Origin: an uncultured Opitutales bacterium
Lineage (GTDB): Bacteria > Verrucomicrobiota > Verrucomicrobiia > Opitutales > Intestinicryptomonadaceae
Length of the DNA: 64,000 nucleotides
Direction of reading: 5' to 3'
Assembly: GCA_944390805.1 (NCBI GenBank)
Contig: CALXQW010000003.1
Location: 1-64,000, forward strand
Part shown: piece after piece, positions 1-11,311 of the stretch
How positions within the stretch are numbered: the stretch's first letter is position 1
How the letters are laid out: each line of letters begins with the position of its first letter
Made by a program: the position numbers and the translations under genes
The notes under the pieces: model-generated
Seen by the model: only the letters and a program-made list of their open reading frames with translations
The model's database searches: none
What the model was told of the DNA's origin: nothing

Positions 1-631
1 CTTCTGCGATGTTGTCGGCAAGCTTTTGAGCCGATCCGGCACCTTCGGCGGCTATTGTGTTAAACGCTTTAACCATGCCGCTAACCGTTCCGTAAAGCCC
101 CAACATGGGGGATATGCTCGCTATAACAGAAAGGTATGATATAAGAATGTAGGGACCGGCAAGCTCTTCTGTTGAGGCCTCTTCCATGGCGCGCTCTATG
201 GAGTTTATGTCGACTTCCTTCTCATTTATACGACCCAAGCCGGAACCTATTATGTTGGTTATAGGAGATGGCTTGTCCTCGCAAAGCTTGATTGCGTCTT
301 GCAACTTAAGCTCGTTTAAAAGCCCTTGCAACTTGTTTACTGTTTCTGGGGCGAGAAAGACCTTTCTCCTCACATTTATGAAATTATATACTATAAGAGA
401 CATGGACAAGATTGCACAAAGACCCAGCGGATACATCGTCACACCACCCGCTCTCCACATATCAGCAAGAGATTTTTCCGCGACAACCTGCTTCGGCTTG
501 TCGCCTTCTTCAGGCGTATCGGTTGCTGCGGCAGCGGGGGTCTGAGCCTCCTGCTGGGCGTATGTTACACCCTGAAAACCAAGCACTGAAAGAGCCGCAA
601 AAGCCCATATAGCTATATATTTTCTTTTCAT
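1..631 (-). CDS. ExbB/TolQ/MotA-family proton channel protein, 3' end cut off
   Basis: The frame is open from an ATG at 629-631 to the window edge, so about 210 N-terminal residues are visible. It begins with a signal peptide (MKRKYIAIWAFAALSVLG, ending near TYAQQ), then an Ala/Pro/Glu-rich linker. A first membrane segment follows (about residues 65-85, after WRAGGVTMYPLG), then a cytoplasmic loop. The typical ExbB second membrane segment is next, with SYLSVIASISPMLGLYGTVS. In this family the protein forms the proton-driven motor that, with ExbD and TonB or TolR, energises outer-membrane transport. The partners would lie beyond the left edge. About 400 bases separate it from sufE upstream, so it probably has its own promoter. 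TolQ or a MotA relative cannot be excluded. Confidence 0.85.
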   Translation of the reverse strand, partial: MKRKYIAIWAFAALSVLGFQGVTYAQQEAQTPAAAATDTPEEGDKPKQVVAEKSLADMWRAGGVTMYPLGLCAILSMSLIVYNFINVRRKVFLAPETVNKLQGLLNELKLQDAIKLCEDKPSPITNIIGSGLGRINEKEVDINSIERAMEEASTEELAGPYILISYLSVIASISPMLGLYGTVSGMVKAFNTIAAEGAGSAQKLADNIAE

Positions 632-1031
632 CTAATTTAATGTATTGGAGTTTTTAAGTTTGGTTATAAATTTTAGCTTTCTCCGCGGCAAATACACGGA
701 TAAACTTTTCTATTCTTATATTGTCTCCGCCATGCCTTCAGTGCAAGTTATTTCTTCTAAAAAATTAGAGAGCTTTTTCTTTGGCAAAAAGCAGGGGGTA
801 ACAAGCGGTTTTGTAATTGTATATATATGTTAATTAGTATATTAAGAATATAATTCAAATCTAAAAGTTAAAATATTTACATTTTTTATGCTACTTAGCA
901 GATTTTAGTTTTAGATATTTCTAGCTATTCCCATCTAAAAATTTCCATTTCATAGAAAGCTATAAATACTTTGGGCATCCATGTGTTTTTCTCTCATGCA
1001 AGCCCATTATATCATTGGAAATTTTATGAAA
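632..1031. other. AT-rich intergenic stretch
   Basis: This 400-base gap between sufE and the exbB-like gene is very AT-rich. It has several TATA-like runs near 820-860. Short open frames here have no recognisable family features. It probably holds the promoter of the exbB-like gene, but no individual -35/-10 pair stands out. No RNA gene or strong hairpin was seen. Confidence 0.5.
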
Positions 1032-1457
1032 TTATATATTCTTATTTTTACATTCCTCGGCAAAAGATAGTATCTTTTCCGAAAGTTTACTTAGTCCGTT
1101 CCTGCGGTTGGGGGACAGATGCTCTGTTATTCCAAGCTCTTTTAGAAAGGCCGGATCAAAGGAGAGTATTTGCTCCGGAGTAAGATCTGAGTACATATCA
1201 CAAACGAGGTGTGCAATTCCCCTTGTTATGATAGAATCAGCATCTGACTTAAAACGGCATTTGCCGTTCTCAAACGTCTTTACCAGCCATAAACCAGACA
1301 CGCACCCCTTTACGAGGTTTTCCTCCGTCTTGAATTTTTTATCCAAAGGCGGCAGATGCTTGCTCCTTGATATTATGTATTCAAATCTTTCCTGAGGGTC
1401 GTCGAAACACCCGAATTCTTCGGAGAGAAGTTTTTTTCTTTCTTCAACTATGTTCAT
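1032..1457 (-). CDS. sufE: SufE-family cysteine desulfurase sulfur acceptor
   Basis: This 141-residue protein has the SufE fold signature around LVKGCVSGLWLV. The active cysteine is Cys52, matching the sulfur-accepting Cys of E. coli SufE. In the family SufE takes persulfide sulfur from SufS and passes it to the SufBCD scaffold for Fe-S cluster assembly in the cytoplasm. The C-terminal part (LGITEHLSPNRRNGL) is also typical. The start codon overlaps the end of lpxI by four bases, so translation is probably coupled. It is the last gene of the leuS operon. No sufS, sufB, sufC or sufD is nearby, which is a common scattered arrangement. Confidence 0.93.
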   Translation of the reverse strand: MNIVEERKKLLSEEFGCFDDPQERFEYIISRSKHLPPLDKKFKTEENLVKGCVSGLWLVKTFENGKCRFKSDADSIITRGIAHLVCDMYSDLTPEQILSFDPAFLKELGITEHLSPNRRNGLSKLSEKILSFAEECKNKNI

Positions 1458-2293
1458 ATCCCGAAAATCTTTATGCCAAGCCTATCTGCTTGGCTCTTTA
1501 CCTCCGGCAAATCCAAAATTATTGTCTTGCCAGCTTCTACCGCAACATTGCGTATATTGGCTGCGTCTAAAGACCGCAGCGTGCGCTCCCCAATGACTGG
1601 TACGTCGAAACGGTAGTCCTGATTGCGCTTGACCGTCTTTACAAAGAGCATGTCTTTTGCCGGAAATTCTCCCGCGCGCGCAAGCATTTTGTCTGTTCCT
1701 TCCCACGCCTCCACTGCTATTACGCTGCCGCGGGAAACCACGCAGCCCTGGCCGATGTCCAACCTTGCGCATTCGCGGGCTATTTTTAATCCGTGTTCAA
1801 GGGCATCAGCTGTTATCTTCCAGTTGCTTCCAGATAAAAAACCTTCCGGGGCTATGTGTTCGTCCATGAACGAACGCGCATCTATCAGCTCCGTACCCAC
1901 TTTTGACAGCTCGCTGGCTATTGCTCCAAATATGGTCTGCGCATTGCGTTCCTTAAGCGTTGCAAGTATTGCAAGGGCCTTTAAATCTGGCATCATTCCC
2001 CTGAAGAGCTTCTTGGGGGTTATCTGTCCGGCCATTATGGCGTATCTTGCTCCAAAATTCTTTGCCGCTTTAAGCAGCTTGCCCAGTTGCCCTACGTTTA
2101 TTACAACCCTGTCTGACTTGTCGAATGTGTCTATAAAACCGGTATCGGTCTCGTCGTTAAAGGCTATCAGCTTTATTTTTATACCGGCCTTTCTGGCGTT
2201 TTCGGCAAGCAAAATAGGATAGCGCCCCTTTCCGGCTATCAGCGCAAGAGGGGCAGTGCTATCAAAGTCTGCCGGGACGAATTTTGAATGCAT
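1454..2293 (-). CDS. lpxI: UDP-2,3-diacylglucosamine pyrophosphatase LpxI (DUF1009)
   Basis: This 279-residue protein matches the DUF1009/LpxI family along its full length. It opens with LALIAGKGRYPILLAENA and has GSVIAVEAWEGTDKMLARAG in the C-terminal half. LpxI hydrolyses UDP-2,3-diacylglucosamine to 2,3-diacylglucosamine 1-phosphate and UMP in lipid A synthesis. It replaces LpxH in many lineages, so this organism should make an LPS-type outer membrane. It starts four bases after the FecR-like gene and overlaps sufE by four bases. The remaining lpx genes are not in this window. Confidence 0.93.
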   Translation of the reverse strand: MHSKFVPADFDSTAPLALIAGKGRYPILLAENARKAGIKIKLIAFNDETDTGFIDTFDKSDRVVINVGQLGKLLKAAKNFGARYAIMAGQITPKKLFRGMMPDLKALAILATLKERNAQTIFGAIASELSKVGTELIDARSFMDEHIAPEGFLSGSNWKITADALEHGLKIARECARLDIGQGCVVSRGSVIAVEAWEGTDKMLARAGEFPAKDMLFVKTVKRNQDYRFDVPVIGERTLRSLDAANIRNVAVEAGKTIILDLPEVKSQADRLGIKIFGI

Positions 2294-2297
2294 TTTC

Positions 2298-3140
2298 TCA
2301 GTATGGGCGGAAATCGTATTCTGGCTTTTTCAAGAAAAACTCCTTGGGCAGAATTCTCCTTGCCACCAGCTTTCCAGCTCCGGAAAATTGAAAATATATG
2401 GATTTTGCCGCGTTCTTTGCAAGAGATATTGTCTTATCGTAAGACTCCTTTTCCAAATCGTTTATAGGATTTGTCGAAAGCGGATAATTGCCCTTAAGGC
2501 TCTCTGGCGTGGCAACCCCAGATTGCCCCTGCTGAAAGAAATCCGTCTTATTCGCGTCTTTTGCTACAAATCTTGTTTGGCCTTCAAGCAGGTCTATTCT
2601 CGATGCGCCTTCAGCAGCTGTGGCCACATACGCGCTCGATTGCGGCTCAAAAGTGCCAAATTTCATATTTATGAAAGTTTTGCTCGCAGGCCGCGGATAT
2701 TTGCCAAATACGTATATCTTGCCGCTCTTTAATGTTATGGTCAGGCGCGAGGGGGTCGCTTCCATATCATCGCTTACAGACATCTTAAAAGGCTGTACCT
2801 GTTCAAACTTATCTATTGTAAAATCGGCCTGGGTGTTGGCAAATATCACTGTCCCGTTTGAGAGCACCAGAACAATACAGCCGCCGTCTTCATTCTTAAC
2901 TCTAACGTTCTCAGCCGGAATCAAAGTTCCTTCTACGAGGCTATTTTTGCCTAAGTTTTTCTTCGCCTCCCTGAGCGTATGCACATACAGCGAACCTTTT
3001 GAAAATACCCCTTGCATTACGGTCTCATTTTCATATCCAGAGTATCCTCCTTGAAAGTCCGCATGGGACTGCGCGGCCGATAGAAAAAGCGCCGCGCATA
3101 CAAGCGTACAGAAAACAGCGTTTGTCTTTCCTAAAGTCAT
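2298..3140 (-). CDS. Secreted FecR-like domain protein
   Basis: This 280-residue protein has a signal peptide (core AVFCTLVCAALFLSAAQ, cleavage probably after SHA). The body is beta-rich with FecR-like traits: an LSNGTVIFANTQADFTIDKF strand pair, LKSGKIYVFG, and a SRIDLLEGQTRFV segment. FecR-like periplasmic domains are found in anti-sigma factors and in structural or surface proteins. Here there is no membrane anchor and no sigma factor neighbour, so a regulatory role is not supported. It lies between leuS (3 bases away) and lpxI (4 bases away), which suggests co-transcription and possibly an envelope role. The exact function is unknown. Confidence 0.6.
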   Translation of the reverse strand: MTLGKTNAVFCTLVCAALFLSAAQSHADFQGGYSGYENETVMQGVFSKGSLYVHTLREAKKNLGKNSLVEGTLIPAENVRVKNEDGGCIVLVLSNGTVIFANTQADFTIDKFEQVQPFKMSVSDDMEATPSRLTITLKSGKIYVFGKYPRPASKTFINMKFGTFEPQSSAYVATAAEGASRIDLLEGQTRFVAKDANKTDFFQQGQSGVATPESLKGNYPLSTNPINDLEKESYDKTISLAKNAAKSIYFQFSGAGKLVARRILPKEFFLKKPEYDFRPY

Positions 3141-3143
3141 GTG

Positions 3144-5894
<2,751 letters not shown>

Positions 5895-5930
5895 TTTTAT
5901 TAGAAAAGTTCGTGTATAAATTAGGTGCGG

Positions 5931-5958
5931 ATAATGACGCTTTTTATGCGCGCGTCAA
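5931..5958 (-). promoter_or_regulatory. Candidate leuS promoter
   Basis: Read on the minus strand there is a TTGACG box (5953-5958), a 16-base spacer and a CATTAT box (5931-5936), 37 bases upstream of the leuS ATG. The boxes are joined by an inverted repeat, TGACGC...GCGTCA. A terminator for the upstream operon ends just before it. The spacing is sigma-70-like, but promoter rules for this phylum are not well established. Confidence 0.4.
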
Positions 5959-5963
5959 ACAAT

Positions 5964-6023
5964 TAAAAAAATCAGCCAGCCGGCATGGCGGCATAAGAGT
6001 TGTATATCTACAACCGCTATGCC
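5964..6023 (-). terminator. Terminator of the NUDIX/DciA-like/nitrilase operon
   Basis: On the minus strand a two-part stem forms: GGCATAGCGG (from 6014-6023) pairs with CCGCCATGCC (5982-5991). An inner TTGTA/TACAA stem sits above it with one bulge. After GGCTGA comes a run of seven T (complement of 5965-5971). It sits between the nitrilase stop and the leuS promoter, as expected for a terminator. Confidence 0.5.
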
Positions 6024-6152
6024 ACGATTAAAAGTTCTGGTCTATTTCCTATTTGTATTTGCAGTTTGAAACCTGCATTTTGCCAATGCCCTTATTTTGC
6101 ATATTTCTTATGCCTGCTACATGCCTTTGCTTTGCATAGTATCAATACTGTA

Positions 6153-6950
6153 TCAATATACATCGGGCCGGCGGTCGGAGAATGTGTCTATATGCCTGCG
6201 CACCTTTTCAACATCCTCCAAAGATACGTCGGAGAAAATCAATGCCTCCTCGTCTTTTGGGGCTTTTGCGGCATAGTCTCCATTTGGGGTCAATATTGCA
6301 GATGAACCGAAATATTTTAAAAGCCCAGAAGACAACCTCTCCTCTCCAACTCTGTTTGCCGCTGCAAACCAGCATTGTTCCTCCATGGCTCTCGCCCTGA
6401 CAAGCGTGTCGAAATGGCTGTCTCTGGGGTAGGGAAAACATGCCGAAAATAAAACAATTTTTGCCCCGTCAAGAGCCATTCTTCTAAACAGCTCTGGGAA
6501 GCGTAAATCGTAGCATATTGCAAGCCCTATTTTCCCAAATGGAGTTTCCGCAATGCAGGCTCTATTTCCAGCTCCCACATGCCTGTCTTCCCCGAAAAGC
6601 CCAAAGAGATGAACTTTGTCGTAATAGGCTGCTATTGCGCCGTCTGAGTTGAACAAAGTCATGCGGTTGAAAGGGCGCTTTTGGTCTTCCGGATTTGCAT
6701 GCGGATTTGACCCGCATATCCATATTCCGTTTTCCCTAGCTACATTTGAGAGTTCATCCTCTATGGAAAACTCTCCGTCTCTTAGAAATTCCAAATTCTT
6801 TGCGTAGTCAAACCCGCAAAGAAACATCTCCGGAAATAGCACAATGTCGGCTCCGACATCTTTAGCGCGCGCGGCAAAATTCTTCGCCCGCCCGAGATTT
6901 TCCGAAAACCGGCCTGTGCCAGTCTGCATCTGCGCTACGGCAATTCTCAT
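6153..6950 (-). CDS. Carbon-nitrogen hydrolase (nitrilase superfamily, omega-amidase-like)
   Basis: This protein of about 265 residues has the nitrilase Glu-Lys-Cys triad: Glu in LFPEMFLCG, Lys in AYYDKVHLFG and Cys in GLAICYDLRFPELFR. It ends with a RRHIDTFSDRRPDVY tail like Nit2/omega-amidases and YafV. Such enzymes hydrolyse small amides, for example alpha-ketoglutaramate or deaminated glutathione, as metabolite repair. A longer frame extends upstream. The ATG at 6948-6950 is chosen because it gives the standard MRIAVAQMQ opening and a four-base overlap with the DciA-like gene. The precise amide is not determined. Confidence 0.88.
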   Translation of the reverse strand: MRIAVAQMQTGTGRFSENLGRAKNFAARAKDVGADIVLFPEMFLCGFDYAKNLEFLRDGEFSIEDELSNVARENGIWICGSNPHANPEDQKRPFNRMTLFNSDGAIAAYYDKVHLFGLFGEDRHVGAGNRACIAETPFGKIGLAICYDLRFPELFRRMALDGAKIVLFSACFPYPRDSHFDTLVRARAMEEQCWFAAANRVGEERLSSGLLKYFGSSAILTPNGDYAAKAPKDEEALIFSDVSLEDVEKVRRHIDTFSDRRPDVY

Positions 6951-7312
6951 ATTATCCTTATTTTCTTTATATCCGGAACAAAAGTCTGCGCATTTTTCAA
7001 TATGCCGCGGGACACAAACAAAAGCTGCTGTTTTACGGCTGCGTTTTGCGCGCATATAGTTAGAGTTCCTCCTCTGACAGATTCAAAACTACAGCGCTCG
7101 CACAAGTTCGGAGGAATCACAAGATGCCAGTTTAGCCCGAGCATATCGCGCGCGCCTCCTTCATTTATATCGAGCTTCTTCAGCGTCAAAGAGCCTATCT
7201 TGCCAATCTTCTGTGGCCGCCCCTCCGTCATACGCGGCCTTGCGGCGGAGTTGCTGTGGGCAATTCCTCTAAAAGCGCTTAAGATCCCGTCTGTATCGCT
7301 GCTTAGCGGCAT
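6947..7312 (-). CDS. DUF721/DciA-like protein
   Basis: This 121-residue protein has the DUF721 pattern: LNWHLVIPPNLCERCSFESV, then GGTLTICAQNAAVKQQLLF and a short C-terminal strand. DUF721 includes DciA, which loads or stimulates the replicative helicase DnaB in bacteria without DnaC. The N-terminal 50 residues are basic and poorly conserved. It overlaps the NUDIX gene by about 10 bases at its start and the nitrilase gene by four bases at its end, so the three are co-transcribed. Assignment rests on the C-terminal pattern only. Confidence 0.65.
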   Translation of the reverse strand: MPLSSDTDGILSAFRGIAHSNSAARPRMTEGRPQKIGKIGSLTLKKLDINEGGARDMLGLNWHLVIPPNLCERCSFESVRGGTLTICAQNAAVKQQLLFVSRGILKNAQTFVPDIKKIRII

Positions 7313-7893
7313 GTCTTGTGCCCTTTTGAATCGAGGTATTTTTGCAGAAAGTACAGAGCATCTATGGCTATAGAATGAAATATCTTGCCGCGCTTTACAA
7401 GACTGTCGAGCTCGTCCAAGTTGTACAACTTTGTCTGAACTTCCTCGTTCGGATCAAAATGCGTACCTGAAACCTTCTTGCAGTTCTCTATAATATATAT
7501 GTGCGCCGTGTTGTTTAGAATTGCCGGGTTAGGGCGTATGCGCGCCAAGAGTTTAGGCCGGTTGCCGGCGTATCCGGTCTCTTCCAGAAGTTCCCTTGCG
7601 GCGGCTTTTGCGGGAGATTCTCCCTCGTCTATAACGCCGCCTGGAAATTCCCACGAGGTCTTTTCTACCCCAAACCTAAACTGGTTTACCAAAACTATCT
7701 TCCCGTCGGGCGTAAGTGCTGCAACTTGCACCCAGTCTCGGGCGATCTTTACATAGAAATCTCCCTCCCTGCCGTCGGGATGCCTGTATCTGCGCTTTAC
7801 TATCTTAAATACCTTGCAGTCGGCATAGGGAGTTTCTTTTATAAGCCGCCATTTTTTTGGTTGCGATATCATCTCGTTTAGCCTGTTTGCCAA
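7303..7893 (-). CDS. NUDIX hydrolase, ADP-ribose pyrophosphatase-like
   Basis: This 196-residue protein carries a complete Nudix box at residues 86-108 (GVIDEGE, seven residues, then RELLEETGY). This matches the GX5EX7REUXEEXGU consensus. The preceding beta strands (YVKIARDWVQVAALTPDGKIVLVNQFRFGV) resemble ADP-ribose pyrophosphatase/NudF-type enzymes that cleave nucleoside diphosphate sugars. The start may be Met1 or Met8. It is first in a three-gene overlapping unit with the DciA-like and nitrilase genes. That grouping suggests a metabolite clean-up unit, but this is inference. Confidence 0.88.
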   Translation of the reverse strand: MANRLNEMISQPKKWRLIKETPYADCKVFKIVKRRYRHPDGREGDFYVKIARDWVQVAALTPDGKIVLVNQFRFGVEKTSWEFPGGVIDEGESPAKAAARELLEETGYAGNRPKLLARIRPNPAILNNTAHIYIIENCKKVSGTHFDPNEEVQTKLYNLDELDSLVKRGKIFHSIAIDALYFLQKYLDSKGHKTCR

Positions 7894-7917
7894 TATATTT
7901 TACCAGCCTTAAGCCTT

Positions 7918-7944
7918 TAAAAAAACAGGCCGCAATCCGCGGCC
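7918..7944 (-). terminator. Terminator after the LysM gene
   Basis: On the minus strand GGCCGC and GCGGCC arms (7939-7944 and 7928-7933) enclose a five-base loop. TG and a run of T (complement of about 7919-7925) follow. It lies just downstream of the LysM gene and upstream of the NUDIX start. Confidence 0.8.
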
Positions 7945-7961
7945 CGCCAAAGTCTTTGCTG

Positions 7962-8585
7962 TTATTTTACAACATTAATTTTCTGGCCTATCCTAAGCCG
8001 GTTTGACGACACCCCCGGATTTGCCTTCTCTATGCTCTCAACCGATACCTTGTACTTTGCCGCTATCTTGGAGAAAGTGTCTCCAGCTTCCACCACGTGA
8101 ACTATTGAGCCGTCTGCCGAAGTCTGTACCTGCTCCTTGGCGCTTGCCTCGGAAGAATTGCTCTGAGTCTGCCTGCTCTGGGATGCCGACGCTCTTTGGC
8201 CCCTTCCTGCAAGTTCCTGAATAGCCTTTTGGTTAGCTTCTATAAGCTCTCTATTGGCCTTTACGTTGCTCGACAAATTCTCAAGCACATTCTGAACCTG
8301 CCTGCCAAAGTTGTCTATGCGCAGCTTGTCGGCACTCTTGTTGTCTTCAACCATGGCTGCGAGAGAATCAAGCCTGTCCGACGTTTTCTTCACGTCTATA
8401 GCCGCCGCCGCAATCTTTTCTATTTTCTCGTTGATTTCATCGCTTAACGCAGACGCCTTCTTGGCTGAGTTTATCGCCAGAAACAGCGCCGCCCCGCCGA
8501 GCGCTATGGCTATAGTTGCCAGCGCAATCTGCAAGAACGCAGGCGCGCCCGAATTTTGATTTGGAGTGTTTTCGGATTCTTCCAT
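7962..8585 (-). CDS. Membrane-anchored coiled-coil LysM protein
   Basis: This 207-residue protein has a short Asn/Pro-rich N-terminus. A single hydrophobic segment follows at about residues 18-42 (LQIALATIAIALGGAALFLA). Residues 45-125 are heptad-like and probably coiled coil (DEINEKIEKIAAAAIDVKK onward). A Ser/Gln-rich linker precedes a C-terminal LysM domain (about 158-206, VEAGDTFSKIAAKYKV ... LRIGQKINVVK). LysM binds peptidoglycan sugars, so the likely topology is inner-membrane anchored with the LysM domain in the periplasm. No catalytic domain is present. It is monocistronic, with its own terminator. Confidence 0.85.
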   Translation of the reverse strand: MEESENTPNQNSGAPAFLQIALATIAIALGGAALFLAINSAKKASALSDEINEKIEKIAAAAIDVKKTSDRLDSLAAMVEDNKSADKLRIDNFGRQVQNVLENLSSNVKANRELIEANQKAIQELAGRGQRASASQSRQTQSNSSEASAKEQVQTSADGSIVHVVEAGDTFSKIAAKYKVSVESIEKANPGVSSNRLRIGQKINVVK

Positions 8586-8716
8586 GGATATTGTCTTTTG
8601 AAAATTTATAAAATAGAAGCCCTTATATTTGCGCGTTTCGGAAATTTTTCAATTATAATTTCCGGCCTAAAAAACAAATGGCTTCTTGCGGCGGCTGAAG
8701 GGAGGGGCAAAGCCTA

Positions 8717-9544
8717 TTAAGAGGCTCTGCCATCGGTTCGCATGTCTGCTTTTATCGTCTTTGCTATGCTCGATGAATCAAATATCTTTCCGCTTAGGCT
8801 GATTTTCCTTGTAAGCTTTGTCCAGCCGCGTTTGTCTCCCTGCCAGAAATCCGGGTTTGTATTCTTATCATCCCCGCCAGGATGCACATCTTTGAAAAAG
8901 TATTCCAGAATTTCTATACCGTCTAATTTCCTCCTTTTCAGCCTCCATTTCTCGGGAGAGTTTCTCGCAACAACCATTATTATAGTATTGCCGTATTTGG
9001 CGTGCATGTTCCTGGCAAAAGATTCTATCTCTTCTATGGGGTTATCTCTGTATGTAAGAAATAGTATGCGCTGGGCCTTGCGCATGATTTCGTCCTGCCG
9101 TTTCCATCTTCGGCATATGATCTCCAATGCCTTGCGTCTCGCCTCTGAAAATGGAATAAGACCGCTAAAAATATGGGGGGCAAACATTCCTGTCGGGGTG
9201 TCGGTAATATCGCGGTGGGGCAACCCTGTGGGTTGCTCGCAAGTATCCCCGGAGCAGTTGTCGAAAAAATGCTCGAAGTTGCTTTCGTAAAGTTTCCACA
9301 CCTCATATAGGCTTGGGGAGGTTATCCAGTCTAGCGGGCTTGCAAACCTCCTAAGCCCTGCCTGCGTTGCATAGTAGGCGGCGCGGCATTCCTTGCCAAG
9401 CGGTATTACAACGTCTGCGCTGACGTCTTTTCTAAATAAGTGCTTGCACAGCGCAAACTCAAGCTTTGCCCTGAATATCTTGCGCCTTTCCGACCCCGGT
9501 ATGAAGCACGACAACAACTTTGCTAAAGATCTTATCATCTGCAT
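8717..9544 (-). CDS. DUF1796 putative papain-like cysteine peptidase
   Basis: This 275-residue protein contains the DUF1796 hallmark at about residues 43-75: VVIPLGKECRAAYYATQAGLRR, then ASPLDWI. The second family segment is ILFLTYRDNPIEEIESFA with IIMVVARN. DUF1796 is classed by distant homology as a papain-like cysteine peptidase and is often near glycan or surface genes. No reaction has been firmly established. There is no signal peptide. The N-terminus is basic. It stands alone, and a hairpin overlaps its stop codon (8706-8731) without a T-run. Confidence 0.7.
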   Translation of the reverse strand: MQMIRSLAKLLSCFIPGSERRKIFRAKLEFALCKHLFRKDVSADVVIPLGKECRAAYYATQAGLRRFASPLDWITSPSLYEVWKLYESNFEHFFDNCSGDTCEQPTGLPHRDITDTPTGMFAPHIFSGLIPFSEARRKALEIICRRWKRQDEIMRKAQRILFLTYRDNPIEEIESFARNMHAKYGNTIIMVVARNSPEKWRLKRRKLDGIEILEYFFKDVHPGGDDKNTNPDFWQGDKRGWTKLTRKISLSGKIFDSSSIAKTIKADMRTDGRAS

Positions 9545-9720
9545 TAAGATTCAAGTTCGTTATTCTTGGGATTTTTTTTTAGCATTTCTTTCATGCAAGA
9601 AAAATCGTACCCACAGTGCTATTTTATATCTGAGTTTATTCTAACGAATATTCTTCTTTTCGCAAAAATTTTTATAAAAGATTTGCAAAGATGAGCCGCC
9701 ATTGTATTTACGTCTAAGCA

Positions 9721-11307
9721 ATGGCAAAGATGGAAAGAAAACTTTTAAGCGGCAACGAGGCAATAGCGCTTGCTGCACTTCATTCGGGGTGCTCATTGGG
9801 GGTCGGATATCCGGGCACTCCGTCAACGGAAATTTTGGAGGAGTTCTCTCGAATGGGCGGAAGTGCCCAGTGGGCGCCAAATGAGAAGGTTGCCGCGGAG
9901 GTTGCTCTTGGGGTTGCGTTCGGCTCGGGCAACGCCCTTTGCACGATGAAGCATGTGGGGTTTAACGTATCGCAGGACCTATTCTTTACGGCGGCGTACA
10001 GCGGTGTAAACGGGGGGTTTGTTGCGGTTGTTGCGGACGACCCTGGTATGGCATCGAGCCAGAACGAGCAGGATACACGCTCGCTTGCTATGGCTGGTGG
10101 CCTGCCATTATTGGAGCCGTCGGACTCGCAGGAGGCTTACGACTTTACCCGTTTGGCATTTAAGTTGTCGCGCAAGTTTGGGTCTGTATTTATAATAAGA
10201 ACAACAACACGCATAGCTCACAGCAGTACAGCCGTATGTTTCGACTCTTCCTCCGCAGAACCGAAACCGGACGGAGACTTTGAACGGAATATCCCCGCAA
10301 GGGTGATGGTTCCCGCGCATGCGCGTCCGGCTCATGTAAGGCTGCGCGCTCGCTTGGCGGAGATAGAGAAAAACGCAGATAAACTTTTCAATTTCGAGTT
10401 TGATTCCAATGATAAATCTCTGGGTATAATAGCCGACGGAGTTGCGTATATGCACGCCAGGGAGGTTGCGCCTAATGCAGGATTTTTCAAGGTTGGAATG
10501 GCTAATCCCCTCCCGGTTGAAAGAATAGTGGAGTTTTCAAAGAAATATAAGCGCTGCATTTGCATAGAGGAGGGCGATCCGTATTTGAACACACTTCTTC
10601 TTGCCGCCGGCGCGAATGTTGAAAAGCGGGACGAAAAATGGCGTTTTGGAGAATTTAATTCAGATAGGGCAAAGGCGCAGATAGATGGCAACTTGTCTTA
10701 CGAGCCAAAGGTCTTTAAGTCTAAGCCTCCGCAGCTTTGCAAGGGTTGCCCGCACATATTTAGCTTTACTGCAATAAAGGAGCTTGGCTGCATAGTTGCC
10801 GGTGACATAGGCTGCTATACTCTCGCGGCGGCAAAGCCGCTTGAGGCTATGGACATTCAGATATGCATGGGTGCAAGCATAGGAGTTGGGCTTGGCCTGA
10901 GGCGTGTTCTGCCAGAGGAGAAGGCCCGCAAGGTTGTCAGCGTGATAGGCGATAGCACTTTCATGCACAGCGGTCTTACCGGATTGGTTGAGGCCGTTTA
11001 CAACAAGCCGTCAACAGGGCATGTAATAATAGTGGTGGACAATTCCACAACGGCGATGACGGGGCAGCAGGATAATCCGTCAAGCGGCGCGCATCTAGAT
11101 TCCACTCCCGCGAAGGCAGTTTCCATAGAGGAGGTTGCCAAAGCCGTAGGGGCAGACAACGTTGCGGTGTTTGTGCCGGCGCGCCAGAGTGCGGAGTTTA
11201 AGGAATATCTTGCAGCGAGGCTTGCTGAAGATGGCGTGTCTTTAATAATACTCAAGCAGCCGTGCCTGCTTGCCGCCGCAAAGAAACTAAAAGCAAAGAA
11301 GGCTTAA
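9721..11307 (+). CDS. iorA: Indolepyruvate:ferredoxin oxidoreductase alpha subunit, short form
   Basis: This 528-residue protein is the thiamine-diphosphate catalytic subunit that oxidatively decarboxylates aryl-2-oxoacids to aryl-acetyl-CoA, reducing ferredoxin. The N-terminal pyrimidine-binding domain opens with LLSGNEAIALAALHSGCSLG and has GYPGTPSTEI. The C-terminal half has CKGCPHIFSF, GDIGCYTL and the ThDP loop GDSTFMHSGLTGL with DNSTTAMTG. It stops at LIILKQPCLLAAAKKLKAKKA. The C-terminal 2x[4Fe-4S] ferredoxin domain of archaeal IorA (about 610-640 residues) is therefore missing. It heads an operon with iorB, paaK and an ACT gene. Confidence 0.93.
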   Translation: MAKMERKLLSGNEAIALAALHSGCSLGVGYPGTPSTEILEEFSRMGGSAQWAPNEKVAAEVALGVAFGSGNALCTMKHVGFNVSQDLFFTAAYSGVNGGFVAVVADDPGMASSQNEQDTRSLAMAGGLPLLEPSDSQEAYDFTRLAFKLSRKFGSVFIIRTTTRIAHSSTAVCFDSSSAEPKPDGDFERNIPARVMVPAHARPAHVRLRARLAEIEKNADKLFNFEFDSNDKSLGIIADGVAYMHAREVAPNAGFFKVGMANPLPVERIVEFSKKYKRCICIEEGDPYLNTLLLAAGANVEKRDEKWRFGEFNSDRAKAQIDGNLSYEPKVFKSKPPQLCKGCPHIFSFTAIKELGCIVAGDIGCYTLAAAKPLEAMDIQICMGASIGVGLGLRRVLPEEKARKVVSVIGDSTFMHSGLTGLVEAVYNKPSTGHVIIVVDNSTTAMTGQQDNPSSGAHLDSTPAKAVSIEEVAKAVGADNVAVFVPARQSAEFKEYLAARLAEDGVSLIILKQPCLLAAAKKLKAKKA

Positions 11308-11311
11308 GACG

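Noticed and set aside
645..833. A short plus-strand frame in the exbB-sufE gap
   Set aside because: It has 62 codons, no similarity features and no ribosome site. The region is better explained as promoter DNA.
8706..8731. Hairpin overlapping the stop codon of the DUF1796 gene
   Set aside because: The arms pair well (one G-T pair) but no T-run follows, and part of it is coding, so it is not called a terminator.
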